DNA from: Streptomyces sp. YIM 121038
GTDB lineage: Bacteria > Actinomycetota > Actinomycetes > Streptomycetales > Streptomycetaceae
DNA length: 64,000 nucleotides
NCBI RefSeq assembly: GCF_006088715.1
Contig: NZ_CP030771.1
Span: 10,042,001-10,106,000, forward strand
Direction: 5' to 3'
How positions within the stretch are numbered: position 1 is the first letter of the stretch; each line of letters opens with the position of its first letter. This document shows, in pieces, positions 17,559-25,827 of this stretch. The translations under genes were made by a program, and so were the position numbers. Below the pieces are notes generated by a model, which saw only the letters and a list, made by a program, of their open reading frames with translations, was not told the DNA's origin and ran no database searches.

Positions 17559-18709
17559 GCGAGGTCACCGTCGTCGGCGCCGGCCCGGTGGGCCTGGCCG
17601 CGGCCCTGGCCGCCCGCCACCACCGCCTGCCCGTCACCGTCCTGGAAGCCCACCCCGAACACCGCCCGCGCCCCGGCAGCCGCGCCATCTTCGTGCACCG
17701 CGCCACCCTGGACCTGCTCGATGCGATCGACCCCGGCCTGGGCCGCACCATCGCCCACGAGGGCCTGGTCTGGCGCACCCGGCGCACCCTGTGGCGCGGC
17801 CGGCCCGTCCACACCCGCACCTACCACGGCCCCGCCGACCGCATCCCCTTCACCAGCCTGCCCCAGACGGTGGTGGAGGACCTGCTGCGCACCGCCTGCC
17901 ACCGGGCGGGCGCCGAGATCTGCTGGGACCAGCCCGTCACCGACATCCGCACCACCCCGCGCGCCGCGGAACTCATCACCGCGGGCGGCTACTGCCACCG
18001 CACCCGCTACGTCATCGCCGCCGACGGCGCCCGCTCCACCCTGCGCACCCGCCTGGGCATCCCCCTGAAAGGCACGACAGCTCCCACCGGCTTCGCCGTG
18101 GCCGACCTGACCGGCGAGGCCGGTGGCCTCACCCCCGCCCGCGTCTTCCACTACCGCCACCCCGCCGCCGGCGGCCGCAACGTGCTGCTCGTGCCCTTCG
18201 CCGGCGGCTGGCGCGTCGACGTCCAGTGCCGCGACGGCCAGGAAGCCGCCACCTGGGCCGCCACCGCCGCCCGCTGGCTGCCCGACCTGCTGCCCGGCGC
18301 CCGCCCCGACGACCTGTCCTGGTCCTCCGCCTACCGCTTCCACCAGAAAGTCGCCGCCCGCTTCACCGACCCCCACCACCGCGTGCTCCTGGCCGGCGAG
18401 GCGGCCCACCTGCTGCCCCCCTTCGGCGCGCGCGGCATGAACTCCGGCATCGCCGACGCCGTCGCCGCCGCCCGCGCCATCGCCGAAGCCACCCCCCAGG
18501 CCCTGGCCGGCTGCGCCCGCGCCCGGCGCGCCGCGGCCCACGCCAACGTCCGCGCCGCCGCGAGCGCCCTGGCCCACCTCCAGGCCGCCCGGCCCCTGCG
18601 GCGCACCACCCAGCACGCCGCCGCCCTGCTCGCCCCCCGCGTCGCCCGCGCGGGCCGCTGGCTGGACCGCGCCCCCTTCGGCCCGCCCCTGCACACCGTC
18701 CACTACTGA
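17555..18709 (+). CDS. FAD-dependent aromatic monooxygenase (group A), second copy
   Basis: A 384-residue enzyme with EVTVVGAGPVGLAAALAARHH at the N terminus, AADGARSTLRTRLGIPL in the middle and LAGEAAHLLPPFGARGMNSG near residue 285. It is clearly related to the minus-strand enzyme at 4920-6149. Translational overlap with the chorismate lyase gene suggests that it hydroxylates 4-hydroxybenzoate or a near derivative. Decarboxylative hydroxylation to a hydroquinone, known for some PHBH relatives, is an attractive but unproven possibility. Confidence 0.83.
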   Translation: MSEVTVVGAGPVGLAAALAARHHRLPVTVLEAHPEHRPRPGSRAIFVHRATLDLLDAIDPGLGRTIAHEGLVWRTRRTLWRGRPVHTRTYHGPADRIPFTSLPQTVVEDLLRTACHRAGAEICWDQPVTDIRTTPRAAELITAGGYCHRTRYVIAADGARSTLRTRLGIPLKGTTAPTGFAVADLTGEAGGLTPARVFHYRHPAAGGRNVLLVPFAGGWRVDVQCRDGQEAATWAATAARWLPDLLPGARPDDLSWSSAYRFHQKVAARFTDPHHRVLLAGEAAHLLPPFGARGMNSGIADAVAAARAIAEATPQALAGCARARRAAAHANVRAAASALAHLQAARPLRRTTQHAAALLAPRVARAGRWLDRAPFGPPLHTVHY

Positions 18710-18834
18710 CGCCCCCTCACCACCCGGCCCCCACAGCCGAGTTGAGCGACTTGCCACAGTAACCCCCTGCGTGTTGCCCCCCACCCGCGAGCACACCACG
18801 CTGTGCCGCAACCGACCCGCCAAGGAGAACCCCC

Positions 18835-19833
18835 GTGCTCCACCGCGCTCTTGGCACCACCGGCCCCCAGGTGTCCGCCCTGGGCCTGGGCTGCATGGGC
18901 ATGTCCGCCCTGTACGGCCCCGCCGACCGCGACGAGTCCCTGGCCACCGTCCACGCCGCCCTCGAAGCGGGCATCACCCTCCTGGACACCGGCGACTTCT
19001 ACGGCATGGGCCACAACGAACTGCTCATCCGCGACGCCCTGCGCCACCACCGCCGCGACGAGGTCCAGCTGAGCGTGAAGTTCGGCGCCCTGCGCCGCCC
19101 CGACGGCACCTTCCTGGGCTACGACGGCCGCCCGGAGGCCGTCCACACCTCCCTGGCCTACTCCCTGCAGCGCCTGGACACCGACCACATCGACGTCTAC
19201 CGCATCGCCCGCTGCGACCCCCAGGTCCCCATCGAGGAGACCGTCGGCGCCATCAGCGAAGCCGTGAGCGCCGGATACGTGCGCCACATCGGCCTGTCCG
19301 AAGCCGGCTGCGACAGCATCCGCCGGGCCGCGGCCACCGCCCCCATCGCCGACCTGCAGATCGAGTACTCCCTGCTGGGCCGCGGCATCGAGGCCCACAT
19401 CCTGCCGGTCTGCCGCGAACTGGGCATCGCCACCACCGCCTACGGCGTCCTGGCCCGCGGCCTGATCAGCGACAACTGGCCCCGGGGCCGCGCCTTCACC
19501 CCCGACGACGTCCGCGGCCACACCCCCCGCTACACCGGCGCCAACGCCGAGTACAACCTCGACCTCGTCGAGACCGTGCGCGCCCTGGCCAAGGAGCGCG
19601 GCACCACCGTCGCCCAGACCGCCATCGCCTGGGCCCTGGCCAAGGGCCCCGACATCGTGCCCCTGATCGGCGCCCGCACCCGCGAGCGCCTGGCCGAGGC
19701 CCTCGGCGCCCTGGACACCCCCCTCAGCCCCGAGGAGCTCACCCGCATCGAGGAGGCCATCCCTCCCGACGCGGCCCGCGGCGACCGCTACCCGGCCGAC
19801 CAGATGCGCTACCTCGCCCCCCACACCCCCTGA
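18835..19833 (+). CDS. Aldo/keto reductase
   Basis: A 332-residue AKR starting with GTG behind AAGGAG. The TIM-barrel motifs are LGLGCMGMSALYG, LLDTGDFYGMGHNE (catalytic Asp and Tyr), SVKFGAL (Lys) and GYVRHIGLSEA. The usual catalytic-His segment is VYRIARCDP, so the classical His is replaced; this is seen in a known subfamily. It reduces an aldehyde or ketone with NADPH. In this cluster the aldehyde from the LuxC/LuxE pair is an obvious candidate substrate. Confidence 0.9.
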   Translation: MLHRALGTTGPQVSALGLGCMGMSALYGPADRDESLATVHAALEAGITLLDTGDFYGMGHNELLIRDALRHHRRDEVQLSVKFGALRRPDGTFLGYDGRPEAVHTSLAYSLQRLDTDHIDVYRIARCDPQVPIEETVGAISEAVSAGYVRHIGLSEAGCDSIRRAAATAPIADLQIEYSLLGRGIEAHILPVCRELGIATTAYGVLARGLISDNWPRGRAFTPDDVRGHTPRYTGANAEYNLDLVETVRALAKERGTTVAQTAIAWALAKGPDIVPLIGARTRERLAEALGALDTPLSPEELTRIEEAIPPDAARGDRYPADQMRYLAPHTP

Positions 19834-19840
19834 CCACCCG

Positions 19841-19892
19841 CCACGCCACGCCCCGTACCCCGTACGCCACGCCACGATCCGTACCCCGTACG
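19841..19892. repeat. 26-bp tandem repeat, two copies
   Basis: Two 26-base units (19841-19866 and 19867-19892) differ only at positions 11-12 (CC versus AT). Each ends in CCGTACCCCGTACG. A partial third motif, CGCCCGTACGG, follows. They lie between the AKR stop and the Tat oxidoreductase start and may form a hairpin through GTAC symmetry. Confidence 0.75.
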
Positions 19893-19952
19893 CAACGCCC
19901 GTACGGGCCCGCCACCTCAAGCACCCCGCACACCGTCACGAAAGGGAACACC

Positions 19953-21488
19953 ATGCCCACCAGAAGGGCCCTCCTGGGCGCCGGCGCGGGTATCGCCCTC
20001 GCCTCCTCCAGCACACTCCTGGTCGGCTCACCCCTGGCCCAGGCACGGCCCCGGCCGCCGCGCGGGCCCCGCACCAACTGGGGACAGCTGTGCGCGGCCC
20101 TCCAGGGCGACCTCGTCCTGCCCGGCGACAGCCGCTACGACCGCGCCCGGCAGCTGGCCTCCGCCCAGTTCGACCACCTGCGCCCGCAGGCCGTCGCCTA
20201 CTGCGAGAACGCCACCGACGTGGCCACCTGCATCCGCTTCGCCCAGGACAACGACATCCACACCGCGATCCGCAGCGGCGGCCACAGCTTCACCGGCTGG
20301 TCCACCACCCAGGGCCTGGTCATCAACCTCACCCGCCTCAACTCGGTGCGCACCAGCGGCTCCACCGTCCACGTCGGGCCCGCCACCCAGATGGTCGACG
20401 TCGTCGCCCAGCTGGCCGCCCACGGCCTGGCCGTGCCCGGCGGCTTCTGCCCCACGGTGTGCCCCGGCGGCTTCGTGAGCGGCGGCGGCCACGGCTGGCA
20501 GCACCGCAAGTACGGGCCCGCCAGCGACCGCCTGGTCGGCGCCCAGGTCGTCCTGGCCGACGGCCGCGTCGTCACCACGTCCGCCAAGCAGAACCCCGAC
20601 CTGCTGTGGGCGCTGCGCGGGGGCGGCGGCGGCAACTTCGGCGTCATCACCGACCTCGAACTGGCCCCCACCCAGGTGCCCGTGGCCACCACCTTCACCC
20701 TCACCTGGGACTGGGCCAAGGCCCAGGACATGCTGGTGGGCTACCAGCAGTGGGCCCGCAACGCCGCCCCCGAAGTGGCCCCCGACGCCGTCCTGCTGCT
20801 GCCCGACGCCCGCCCCGGCGCCGTGCCCACCGCCATGGTCACCGGCGCCTACCTGGGCACCGCCGGCCCCCTGAAGACCTCCCTGGACCAGCTGGTCTCC
20901 CTGGTCGGCAGCGCGCCCGCCTCCCGCGTCAGCGAGGAACTGCCCTACGACAAGGCGATGATGCAGCGCTTCGGCTGCGCCACCCTCACCACCCCCCAGT
21001 GCCACACCAGCGGCACCGGCGCGAGCCTGCCGCGCACCACCTACACCAAGAACCGCGGCCGCATGTTCAGCCGCCCGCTGCCCGCCGGCGGCCTGGGCGA
21101 TCTGCTGAGCGCCTTCGAAGCGGCCCGCAGCGCCGGGCAGACCCGCGTCATCAGCCTGATGGCCCTGGGCGGCAACGCCAACCACGTCGCCTCCGACGCC
21201 ACCGCCTACGTCCACCGCGACGCGGAGTTCACCTGCGTGTGCGGCATCGACCTGAGCACACCGCAGCCCACCGCGGCACAGGAGAAGGCCGCACAGGACT
21301 GGGTCGACGGCTGTTTCGCCGCCGTCGACCCGCACTCCAACGGCCGCGCCTACGTCAACTACCCCGACCCCAAGCTCGCCGACTTCGCCCAGGCCTACTA
21401 CGGCACCAACCTGCCGCGCCTCACCCAGGTCAAGCGCCGCTACGACCCGCACGGCTTCTTCCGCTTCCCCCAGGCCATCACCCCCTGA
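19953..21488 (+). CDS. Tat-exported berberine bridge-type FAD oxidoreductase
   Basis: A 511-residue protein with twin-arginine signal MPTRRALLGAGAGIALASS and an AQA-type cleavage region at about residue 31. The FAD_binding_4 domain shows IRSGGHSFTGW, with His111 as the likely 8-alpha attachment, and GGFCPTVCPGGFVSGGGHGW, with Cys166 as the likely 6-S-cysteinyl attachment. The C-terminal BBE segment ends YDPHGFFRFPQAI. Bicovalent flavin raises redox potential and such enzymes oxidise alcohols, aldehydes or cyclise substrates. Export suggests a late, extracytoplasmic oxidation of the cluster product, possibly a self-protection step. Confidence 0.88.
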   Translation: MPTRRALLGAGAGIALASSSTLLVGSPLAQARPRPPRGPRTNWGQLCAALQGDLVLPGDSRYDRARQLASAQFDHLRPQAVAYCENATDVATCIRFAQDNDIHTAIRSGGHSFTGWSTTQGLVINLTRLNSVRTSGSTVHVGPATQMVDVVAQLAAHGLAVPGGFCPTVCPGGFVSGGGHGWQHRKYGPASDRLVGAQVVLADGRVVTTSAKQNPDLLWALRGGGGGNFGVITDLELAPTQVPVATTFTLTWDWAKAQDMLVGYQQWARNAAPEVAPDAVLLLPDARPGAVPTAMVTGAYLGTAGPLKTSLDQLVSLVGSAPASRVSEELPYDKAMMQRFGCATLTTPQCHTSGTGASLPRTTYTKNRGRMFSRPLPAGGLGDLLSAFEAARSAGQTRVISLMALGGNANHVASDATAYVHRDAEFTCVCGIDLSTPQPTAAQEKAAQDWVDGCFAAVDPHSNGRAYVNYPDPKLADFAQAYYGTNLPRLTQVKRRYDPHGFFRFPQAITP

Positions 21489-21618
21489 CCCCGCCCCTCC
21501 CGCCGCCCCGGCCCGCCGGGCGGCGGGACCCGCCGGACGCCCGCCCCCCCCGCCGCCGGGGGCGGGCCCCGGCCCCCTACCGCCGCCCTGTGCCCGTCCC
21601 GCCCAGCGAGGTGCTCCC

Positions 21619-23088
21619 ATGCCCGAACCCAGCGGGCCCGCCCCGGCCCCCGCCCCGCCCCTGCCCGGCAGCGGCCACCCCGCACCCGGCACCGGCACCG
21701 GTGCGGGCGCGCCCGCCCAGGACACCGGCCTGCTGGCCCCCGTCCGCGCGGGCGTCCCGGCCGAGGAAGCCGTCACCGACCAGGCCTGGCTGCACGCGAT
21801 GCTGGCGGCCGAGGCCGCCCTGGCCCGCGCCCAGGCGAGCCTGGGCACCATCCCCGCCCCGGCGGCCGCCGTCATCACCCGGGCCGCCGCCACCACCCGC
21901 ATCGAGGCGCGCCTGCTGGCCCTGGCCGCACGCGAGAGCGCCAACCCGGTCGTGCCGCTGGTCAAGGAGTTCACCCGCGAGGTCGCCGCCCTGGACCCCG
22001 CGGCCGCCGAACACGTCCACCGCGGCTCCACCAGCCAGGACATCCTCGACACCGCCACCATGCTGGTCACCGCGCACGCGCTGCGCCTGATCCGCGCCGA
22101 CCTGCACCGCACCGCCCAGGCCCTGGCCCGCCTGGCCCGCACCCACCGCGACACCCTGGCCACCGCCCGCACCCTGGCCCTGCACGCCCTGCCCACCACC
22201 TTCGGCCTGAAGGCCGCCAGCTGGCGCCAGCTCGTCCAGGACGCCCTCACCCGCCTGGACCGCCTCCTCGACGGCGGCCTGCCCGTCTCCCTGGGCGGCG
22301 CCGCGGGCACCCTGGCCGGCTACCTCGAACACGCCACCGCCGCCGCCGACCCCGCCTCCTACACCGAGGACCTCACCCTGGCCTTCGCCACCGAGACCGG
22401 CCTGGCCACCCCCGACCTGCCCTGGCACAGCCTGCGCACCCCCATCGCGGACACCGCCGCCGTCCTGGCCTTCACCGCGGGCGCGCTGGGCAAGTTCGCC
22501 ATCGACGTCCAGACCCTCACCCGCACCGAGATCGGCGAGGTCACCGAACCCACCCGGCCCGGCCGCGGCAGCTCCTCGGCGATGCCCCACAAACGCAACC
22601 CCGTGCTGTCCACCCTGATCCGCAGCACCGCCCTGCAGGTGCCCGCCCTGGCCGCCACCCTCTTCCACTGCCTGCTCTCGGAGGACGAGCGCTCGGCCGG
22701 GGCCTGGCACGCCGAATGGCAGCCGCTGCGCGAGGCGCTGCGCCTGGTCGGCGGCGCCGCCCACACCGCGGCGGCCCTCGCCGAGGGCCTGCGCACCGAC
22801 CCCGAGCGGATGCGCCACAACACCGGCCTGACCCAGGGCCGCATGCTGGCCGAACGCCTCGCCGCCGCCCTGAGCGCGCCGCTGGGCCGCGCCCGCGCCA
22901 AGGCGCTGCTGTCCCAGGCCTCCGACGAGGCCGCCCGCACCGGGCGCCCGCTGGCCGAGGTCCTGGCCGCCCGGCCCGAACTGGCCGCCCACCGCGCCCT
23001 GATCGCCCCGCTGCTGGACCCCGCCCACTACACCGGCGCCGCCGCCCCGCTGGTGGACCGGGCACTGCCCCGGCGGGCGGACACCTGA
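21619..23088 (+). CDS. CreD-like nitrosuccinate lyase (fumarase/adenylosuccinate lyase superfamily)
   Basis: A 489-residue enzyme with a Pro/Ala-rich extension of about 45 residues, then the superfamily motifs RGSTSQDILDTATM and the signature RGSSSAMPHKRNPV at about residue 315. By general family it would be called 3-carboxy-cis,cis-muconate cycloisomerase. Given a CreE-like partner, a CreM-like enzyme and no other protocatechuate genes, nitrosuccinate lyase, which releases nitrous acid and fumarate, is the better call. CreD and its homologues belong to this superfamily. Confidence 0.82.
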   Translation: MPEPSGPAPAPAPPLPGSGHPAPGTGTGAGAPAQDTGLLAPVRAGVPAEEAVTDQAWLHAMLAAEAALARAQASLGTIPAPAAAVITRAAATTRIEARLLALAARESANPVVPLVKEFTREVAALDPAAAEHVHRGSTSQDILDTATMLVTAHALRLIRADLHRTAQALARLARTHRDTLATARTLALHALPTTFGLKAASWRQLVQDALTRLDRLLDGGLPVSLGGAAGTLAGYLEHATAAADPASYTEDLTLAFATETGLATPDLPWHSLRTPIADTAAVLAFTAGALGKFAIDVQTLTRTEIGEVTEPTRPGRGSSSAMPHKRNPVLSTLIRSTALQVPALAATLFHCLLSEDERSAGAWHAEWQPLREALRLVGGAAHTAAALAEGLRTDPERMRHNTGLTQGRMLAERLAAALSAPLGRARAKALLSQASDEAARTGRPLAEVLAARPELAAHRALIAPLLDPAHYTGAAAPLVDRALPRRADT

Positions 23089-23262
23089 ACGACCGACAGG
23101 TGATCCACCCACACCCGATCGAGCGCAGTCACCCCCCACGGGCCCCGCGCCCGCCCCGCCCGGCCCTAGCCTGAGGTCTCCGCACCGCGCCCGCCCCCCG
23201 ATCCGCCGGGGACGCGCGCGGTGGCCCCCCCTTTTTACGTCAAGGAACCGGACACCTCTGTC

Positions 23263-24048
23263 GTGGAACTGCACCTGAAGGACAAGGTCTTCCTGGTCAC
23301 CGGAGCCTCCGCCGGGATCGGCGAGGCCACCGCCCGGCTGCTGGCCGCCGAGGGCGCACAGGTCGTCACCGTCGCCCGCACCCCCCACACGATCACCGCC
23401 CCGGGCCCGGCCGTCGACTGCCTGGCCGCCGACGTCACCGACCCCGACGCCCCCGCCCGCCTCCTGGAGGCCGTCCTGGAGCGCCACCGGCACCTGGACG
23501 GCCTGGTGAACAACGTCGGCGGCCTCACCTCGCGCACCGGCTTCCTGGACGTGAGCGACGAGCAGTGGCTGCACAGCTTCGCGCTGAACTTCCACTCCGC
23601 GGTGCGCATGAGCCGGGCCGCCCTGCCCGCCCTGCTGGAGCGCGGGGCGGGCAGCATCGTCCACGTCGCCAGCGAGGCCGCCCGCTTCCCCGACGCCCCC
23701 GTCGTCGACTACGCCGCCGCCAAGACCGCGCTGCTGTCGGTCTCCATGACCCTGGCCGCGGAGTTCGGCCCCCGCGGGGTGCGCTCCAACGTCGTCTCGC
23801 CCGGCCCCACCCGCACCGCCCTGTTCGACGCCCCCGGCGGCTTCGCCGACCAGCTCGCCGCCCGCTTCCAGCGCCCCCGCGAGGAAGCCGTCGACCACTT
23901 CGTGCGCGAGGTGCGCCGCCTGCCCACCGGCCGCATCGGCACCCCCGACGACGTCGCCCGCGTCATCGCCTATCTGCTCTCGCCCCTGGCCGGGCAGGTC
24001 ACCGGCGCCGAATGGGCGGTGGACGGCGGCGCCCTGCGCCAGCTGTGA
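23263..24048 (+). CDS. Short-chain dehydrogenase/reductase
   Basis: A 261-residue SDR. GTG at 23263 gives the usual family start (V/M)ELHLKDKVFLVTGASAGIG; an upstream GTG at 23221 would add an unlikely 14 residues. Motifs are TGASAGIG (NAD(P) binding), NNVGG, and the catalytic YAAAK after VASEAA. It is the last plus-strand gene of the biosynthetic block and is convergent with the regulator at 24071. Its role could be a tailoring oxidation or reduction; substrate unknown. Confidence 0.88.
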   Translation: MELHLKDKVFLVTGASAGIGEATARLLAAEGAQVVTVARTPHTITAPGPAVDCLAADVTDPDAPARLLEAVLERHRHLDGLVNNVGGLTSRTGFLDVSDEQWLHSFALNFHSAVRMSRAALPALLERGAGSIVHVASEAARFPDAPVVDYAAAKTALLSVSMTLAAEFGPRGVRSNVVSPGPTRTALFDAPGGFADQLAARFQRPREEAVDHFVREVRRLPTGRIGTPDDVARVIAYLLSPLAGQVTGAEWAVDGGALRQL

Positions 24049-24070
24049 ACCACCCCGCCGCGGCGCGCTG

Positions 24071-24826
24071 TTACTCCTGCTCCACCGCGGCGGCGGGGGA
24101 GGGGACGGGGGCGGTCAGGTCCCGCCACTGCCGCATCGAGCGGATGATGCTCTGGCTGACGTGGTCCAGCAGCAGGCCCATCCCCCGCAGCCGCGCCCCC
24201 GCGGGCGTGTCGGCGCCCAGGATGCCCGCGCCCTCGTACGCGGTCTGCGCCAGGGCGGCGTTGCGCCGCAGGTTGCCCAGGATCGCGCGGTGCATCACGT
24301 CGCCGTCGATCAGGTACCGGTCGTGGCGGCGGCCCGCGTCGCGCTCGCGGCGCACGATCTCCTGCTGCTCCAGCTGGCTGATGGCCTTGGAGACCGAGGC
24401 CGGGCTGACGTGCAGGCGTCGCGCGAGGTCGGCGGCGGTGACGCTGCCGGAGTCGGTGACGCAGATGCAGGCGAGCACCCGCGAGACCATCCCCTGCAGG
24501 CCGATGCCGACCAGGAGCCGCACGAGCTGCTGCTCGAAGTCGCGCACCGCCTGGGCGTCACGGCCGTAGCCGTGGGCCTGGGCATCGGGCACCGAGGGCT
24601 GCGCCGCGCCCGCGGCGGGGGGCCTGCCGCGCCGGGCCCGGCGCCCGGCCGCGTGGTGGGCGCGGTCGGCCCGGTACTCGCGGGGGCCGCCGTTGCGCAT
24701 CACCTCCCGGGTGACGGTCGACGTCGGCCGCCGCAGGCGTTTGGCGATCTCGGTGTACGAAAGCCCGTCGGCCATCCCCGCCGCGATGAGCCGGCGGTCC
24801 TGCTGCGTCAGTCTGTTTCCTGGCAT
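24071..24826 (-). CDS. Hybrid regulator: IS30-type HTH plus MarR/GbsR-like winged helix
   Basis: A 251-residue protein. Residues 1-50 (RLTQQDRRLIAAGMADGLSY, then IAKRLRRPTSTVTREV) form a HTH_38 domain like the N terminus of IS30-family transposases. After an Arg/Ala linker, residues about 95-230 are a MarR/GbsR-type winged helix (ADLARRLHVSPASVSKAISQL, then RRERDAGRRHDRYLIDG). Regulators with this layout occur in actinobacteria and often control efflux. It ends 22 bases from the convergent SDR. Repeated TTGCA sites at 24885-24936 upstream may be its own operator. Confidence 0.78.
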   Translation of the reverse strand: MPGNRLTQQDRRLIAAGMADGLSYTEIAKRLRRPTSTVTREVMRNGGPREYRADRAHHAAGRRARRGRPPAAGAAQPSVPDAQAHGYGRDAQAVRDFEQQLVRLLVGIGLQGMVSRVLACICVTDSGSVTAADLARRLHVSPASVSKAISQLEQQEIVRRERDAGRRHDRYLIDGDVMHRAILGNLRRNAALAQTAYEGAGILGADTPAGARLRGMGLLLDHVSQSIIRSMRQWRDLTAPVPSPAAAVEQE

Positions 24827-24884
24827 GGATGGTCACCTCGTGCGCTGGGTGTGCGGTGGCCAGTGTGCGTACAGATACAGCTCG

Positions 24885-24936
24885 TTGCAAAGCATGAATC
24901 AGCCACTCATTGCATTAACCAGCAGGCCCTTTGCAA
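24885..24936. promoter_or_regulatory. TTGCA repeats upstream of the hybrid regulator gene
   Basis: TTGCAAAG (24885-24892), TTGCATTA (24910-24917) and CTTTGCAA (24929-24936) lie 59-110 bases upstream of the regulator start in a locally A+T-rich stretch. The first and last form an inverted pair. Autoregulation is a reasonable inference. Confidence 0.4.
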
Positions 24937-25078
24937 GAGTTTCCCCCTGCTGAACTGGGCACCCACCCCATACGGGCCACCTCATTCGTTGACCCGAAAA
25001 TGAACGCAACATAGCGTTTTCCGTACGTTGAAGGCCCCGTGACACACCGCCGCAGCCCCCGGCCCCGCCCGGGAACGG

Positions 25079-25110
25079 CGAAGGCCCCCTCCGGGCGGAG
25101 GGGGCCTTCG
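25079..25110 (-). terminator. Strong GC-rich hairpin terminator
   Basis: Perfect 14-base arms CGAAGGCCCCCTCC/GGAGGGGGCCTTCG enclose a 4-base loop. The position fits the 3' end of the candidate small RNA and also the end of the molybdenum hydroxylase operon transcript. Confidence 0.8.
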
Positions 25111-25213
25111 TGTGGAGCGCCCGGCAGGCCTTGCACCTGCATTTCCCATCGGATGATGGACGTCTTTCCTTGGACCACAGACGCGTGACTCCCGTGCCCT
25201 GCACCGGAGTTAC
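25079..25213 (-). ncRNA. Candidate structured small RNA
   Basis: On the minus strand a TATGAT -10-like box (25225-25220) is followed by four successive hairpins and a strong terminator. The hairpins are ACTCC-G-GTGC/GCAC-G-GGAGT (25188-25210), CGTCT/AGACG (25161-25183), CCATC/GATGG (25146-25159) and GCAGG/CCTGC (25124-25140). The stretch is poor as protein. Promoter-like box, ordered hairpins and terminator together suggest an independent RNA of about 135 bases. It resembles no tRNA, tmRNA or 6S RNA that I can verify. Confidence 0.5.
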
Positions 25214-25219
25214 GTGAAG

Positions 25220-25225
25220 ATCATA
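25220..25225 (-). promoter_or_regulatory. TATGAT -10-like element
   Basis: TATGAT on the minus strand, preceded by TG, stands 10-12 bases before the first hairpin of the candidate small RNA. No good -35 hexamer is seen in the GC-rich sequence upstream. Confidence 0.4.
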
Positions 25226-25288
25226 CACCGGCCGCGGGCCCGCCGGTGCCACCGCGCCCGGCACGCCCCGCAGGCCCGCGGGGATGCT

Positions 25289-25765
25289 TCACATCCGCTC
25301 GGCGCCGGCCCGGATCGCCTCGCGGATGCGGGGGTACGTACCGCAGCGGCAGATGTTGCGGATGCCGTCCAGGTCGGCGTCGGTGACGGCGCGGCCCTCC
25401 TGGGCGAGGCGGCGCACCAGGGCCACGGCGGCCATGATCTGGCCGGGCTGGCAGTAGCCGCACTGGGCCACGTCCTGCTCCAGCCAGGCCTGCTGCATCG
25501 GGTGCAGCTCGGCGTCCACGGTGGCGGCCAGGCCCTCGATGGTGGTGACCTCGTCGTCGGGGGCGAGGTCCTTGACCGGGATGGCGCAGGGGTTGGCCGC
25601 CTTGCCGTTGAGGTGGCTGGTGCAGGCCTTGCAGACGTTGATGCCGCAGCCGTACTTCGGCCCGGTCACGCCCAGCAGGTCGCGCAGCACCCACAACAGC
25701 CGCTCGTCATCGGCGGCTTCGACGGTGACCTGCTCGCCGTTGAGACGGAACGTGTGCTCGGGCAC
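25289..25765 (-). CDS. 2Fe-2S subunit of a molybdenum hydroxylase (XdhC/IorA type)
   Basis: A 158-residue protein with the plant-type [2Fe-2S] motif GCGINVCKACTSHLNG (Cys near residues 41-49) and the second cluster motif CGYCQPGQIM...CRCGTYPRI. It matches small subunits of isoquinoline 1-oxidoreductase/aldehyde oxidase-type enzymes that pass electrons from the molybdopterin subunit. GAGGAG precedes the GTG start at 25765. The large subunit gene lies immediately upstream on the same strand. Confidence 0.93.
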   Translation of the reverse strand: MPEHTFRLNGEQVTVEAADDERLLWVLRDLLGVTGPKYGCGINVCKACTSHLNGKAANPCAIPVKDLAPDDEVTTIEGLAATVDAELHPMQQAWLEQDVAQCGYCQPGQIMAAVALVRRLAQEGRAVTDADLDGIRNICRCGTYPRIREAIRAGAERM

Positions 25766-25827
25766 GGCAACTCCTCGGTGTGGGGCGGCCCTTGACGGGC
25801 AGGGGGCGGGGGTGGGGGCGGGGCGGT

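Noticed and set aside
19841..19892. CRISPR array
   Set aside because: Only two adjacent 26-base units without spacers; no cas genes in the window.
21619..23088. 3-carboxy-cis,cis-muconate cycloisomerase (PcaB) of the protocatechuate pathway
   Set aside because: No other protocatechuate genes are near, while CreE- and CreM-like partners are. The AhpD-like gene is not a PcaC by itself.
25113..25210. A tRNA gene on the minus strand
   Set aside because: A CCA-like 3' end and a T-arm-like hairpin exist, but the T-loop is not TTC-type, the matching 5' acceptor strand is absent and the hairpin count does not fit a cloverleaf.
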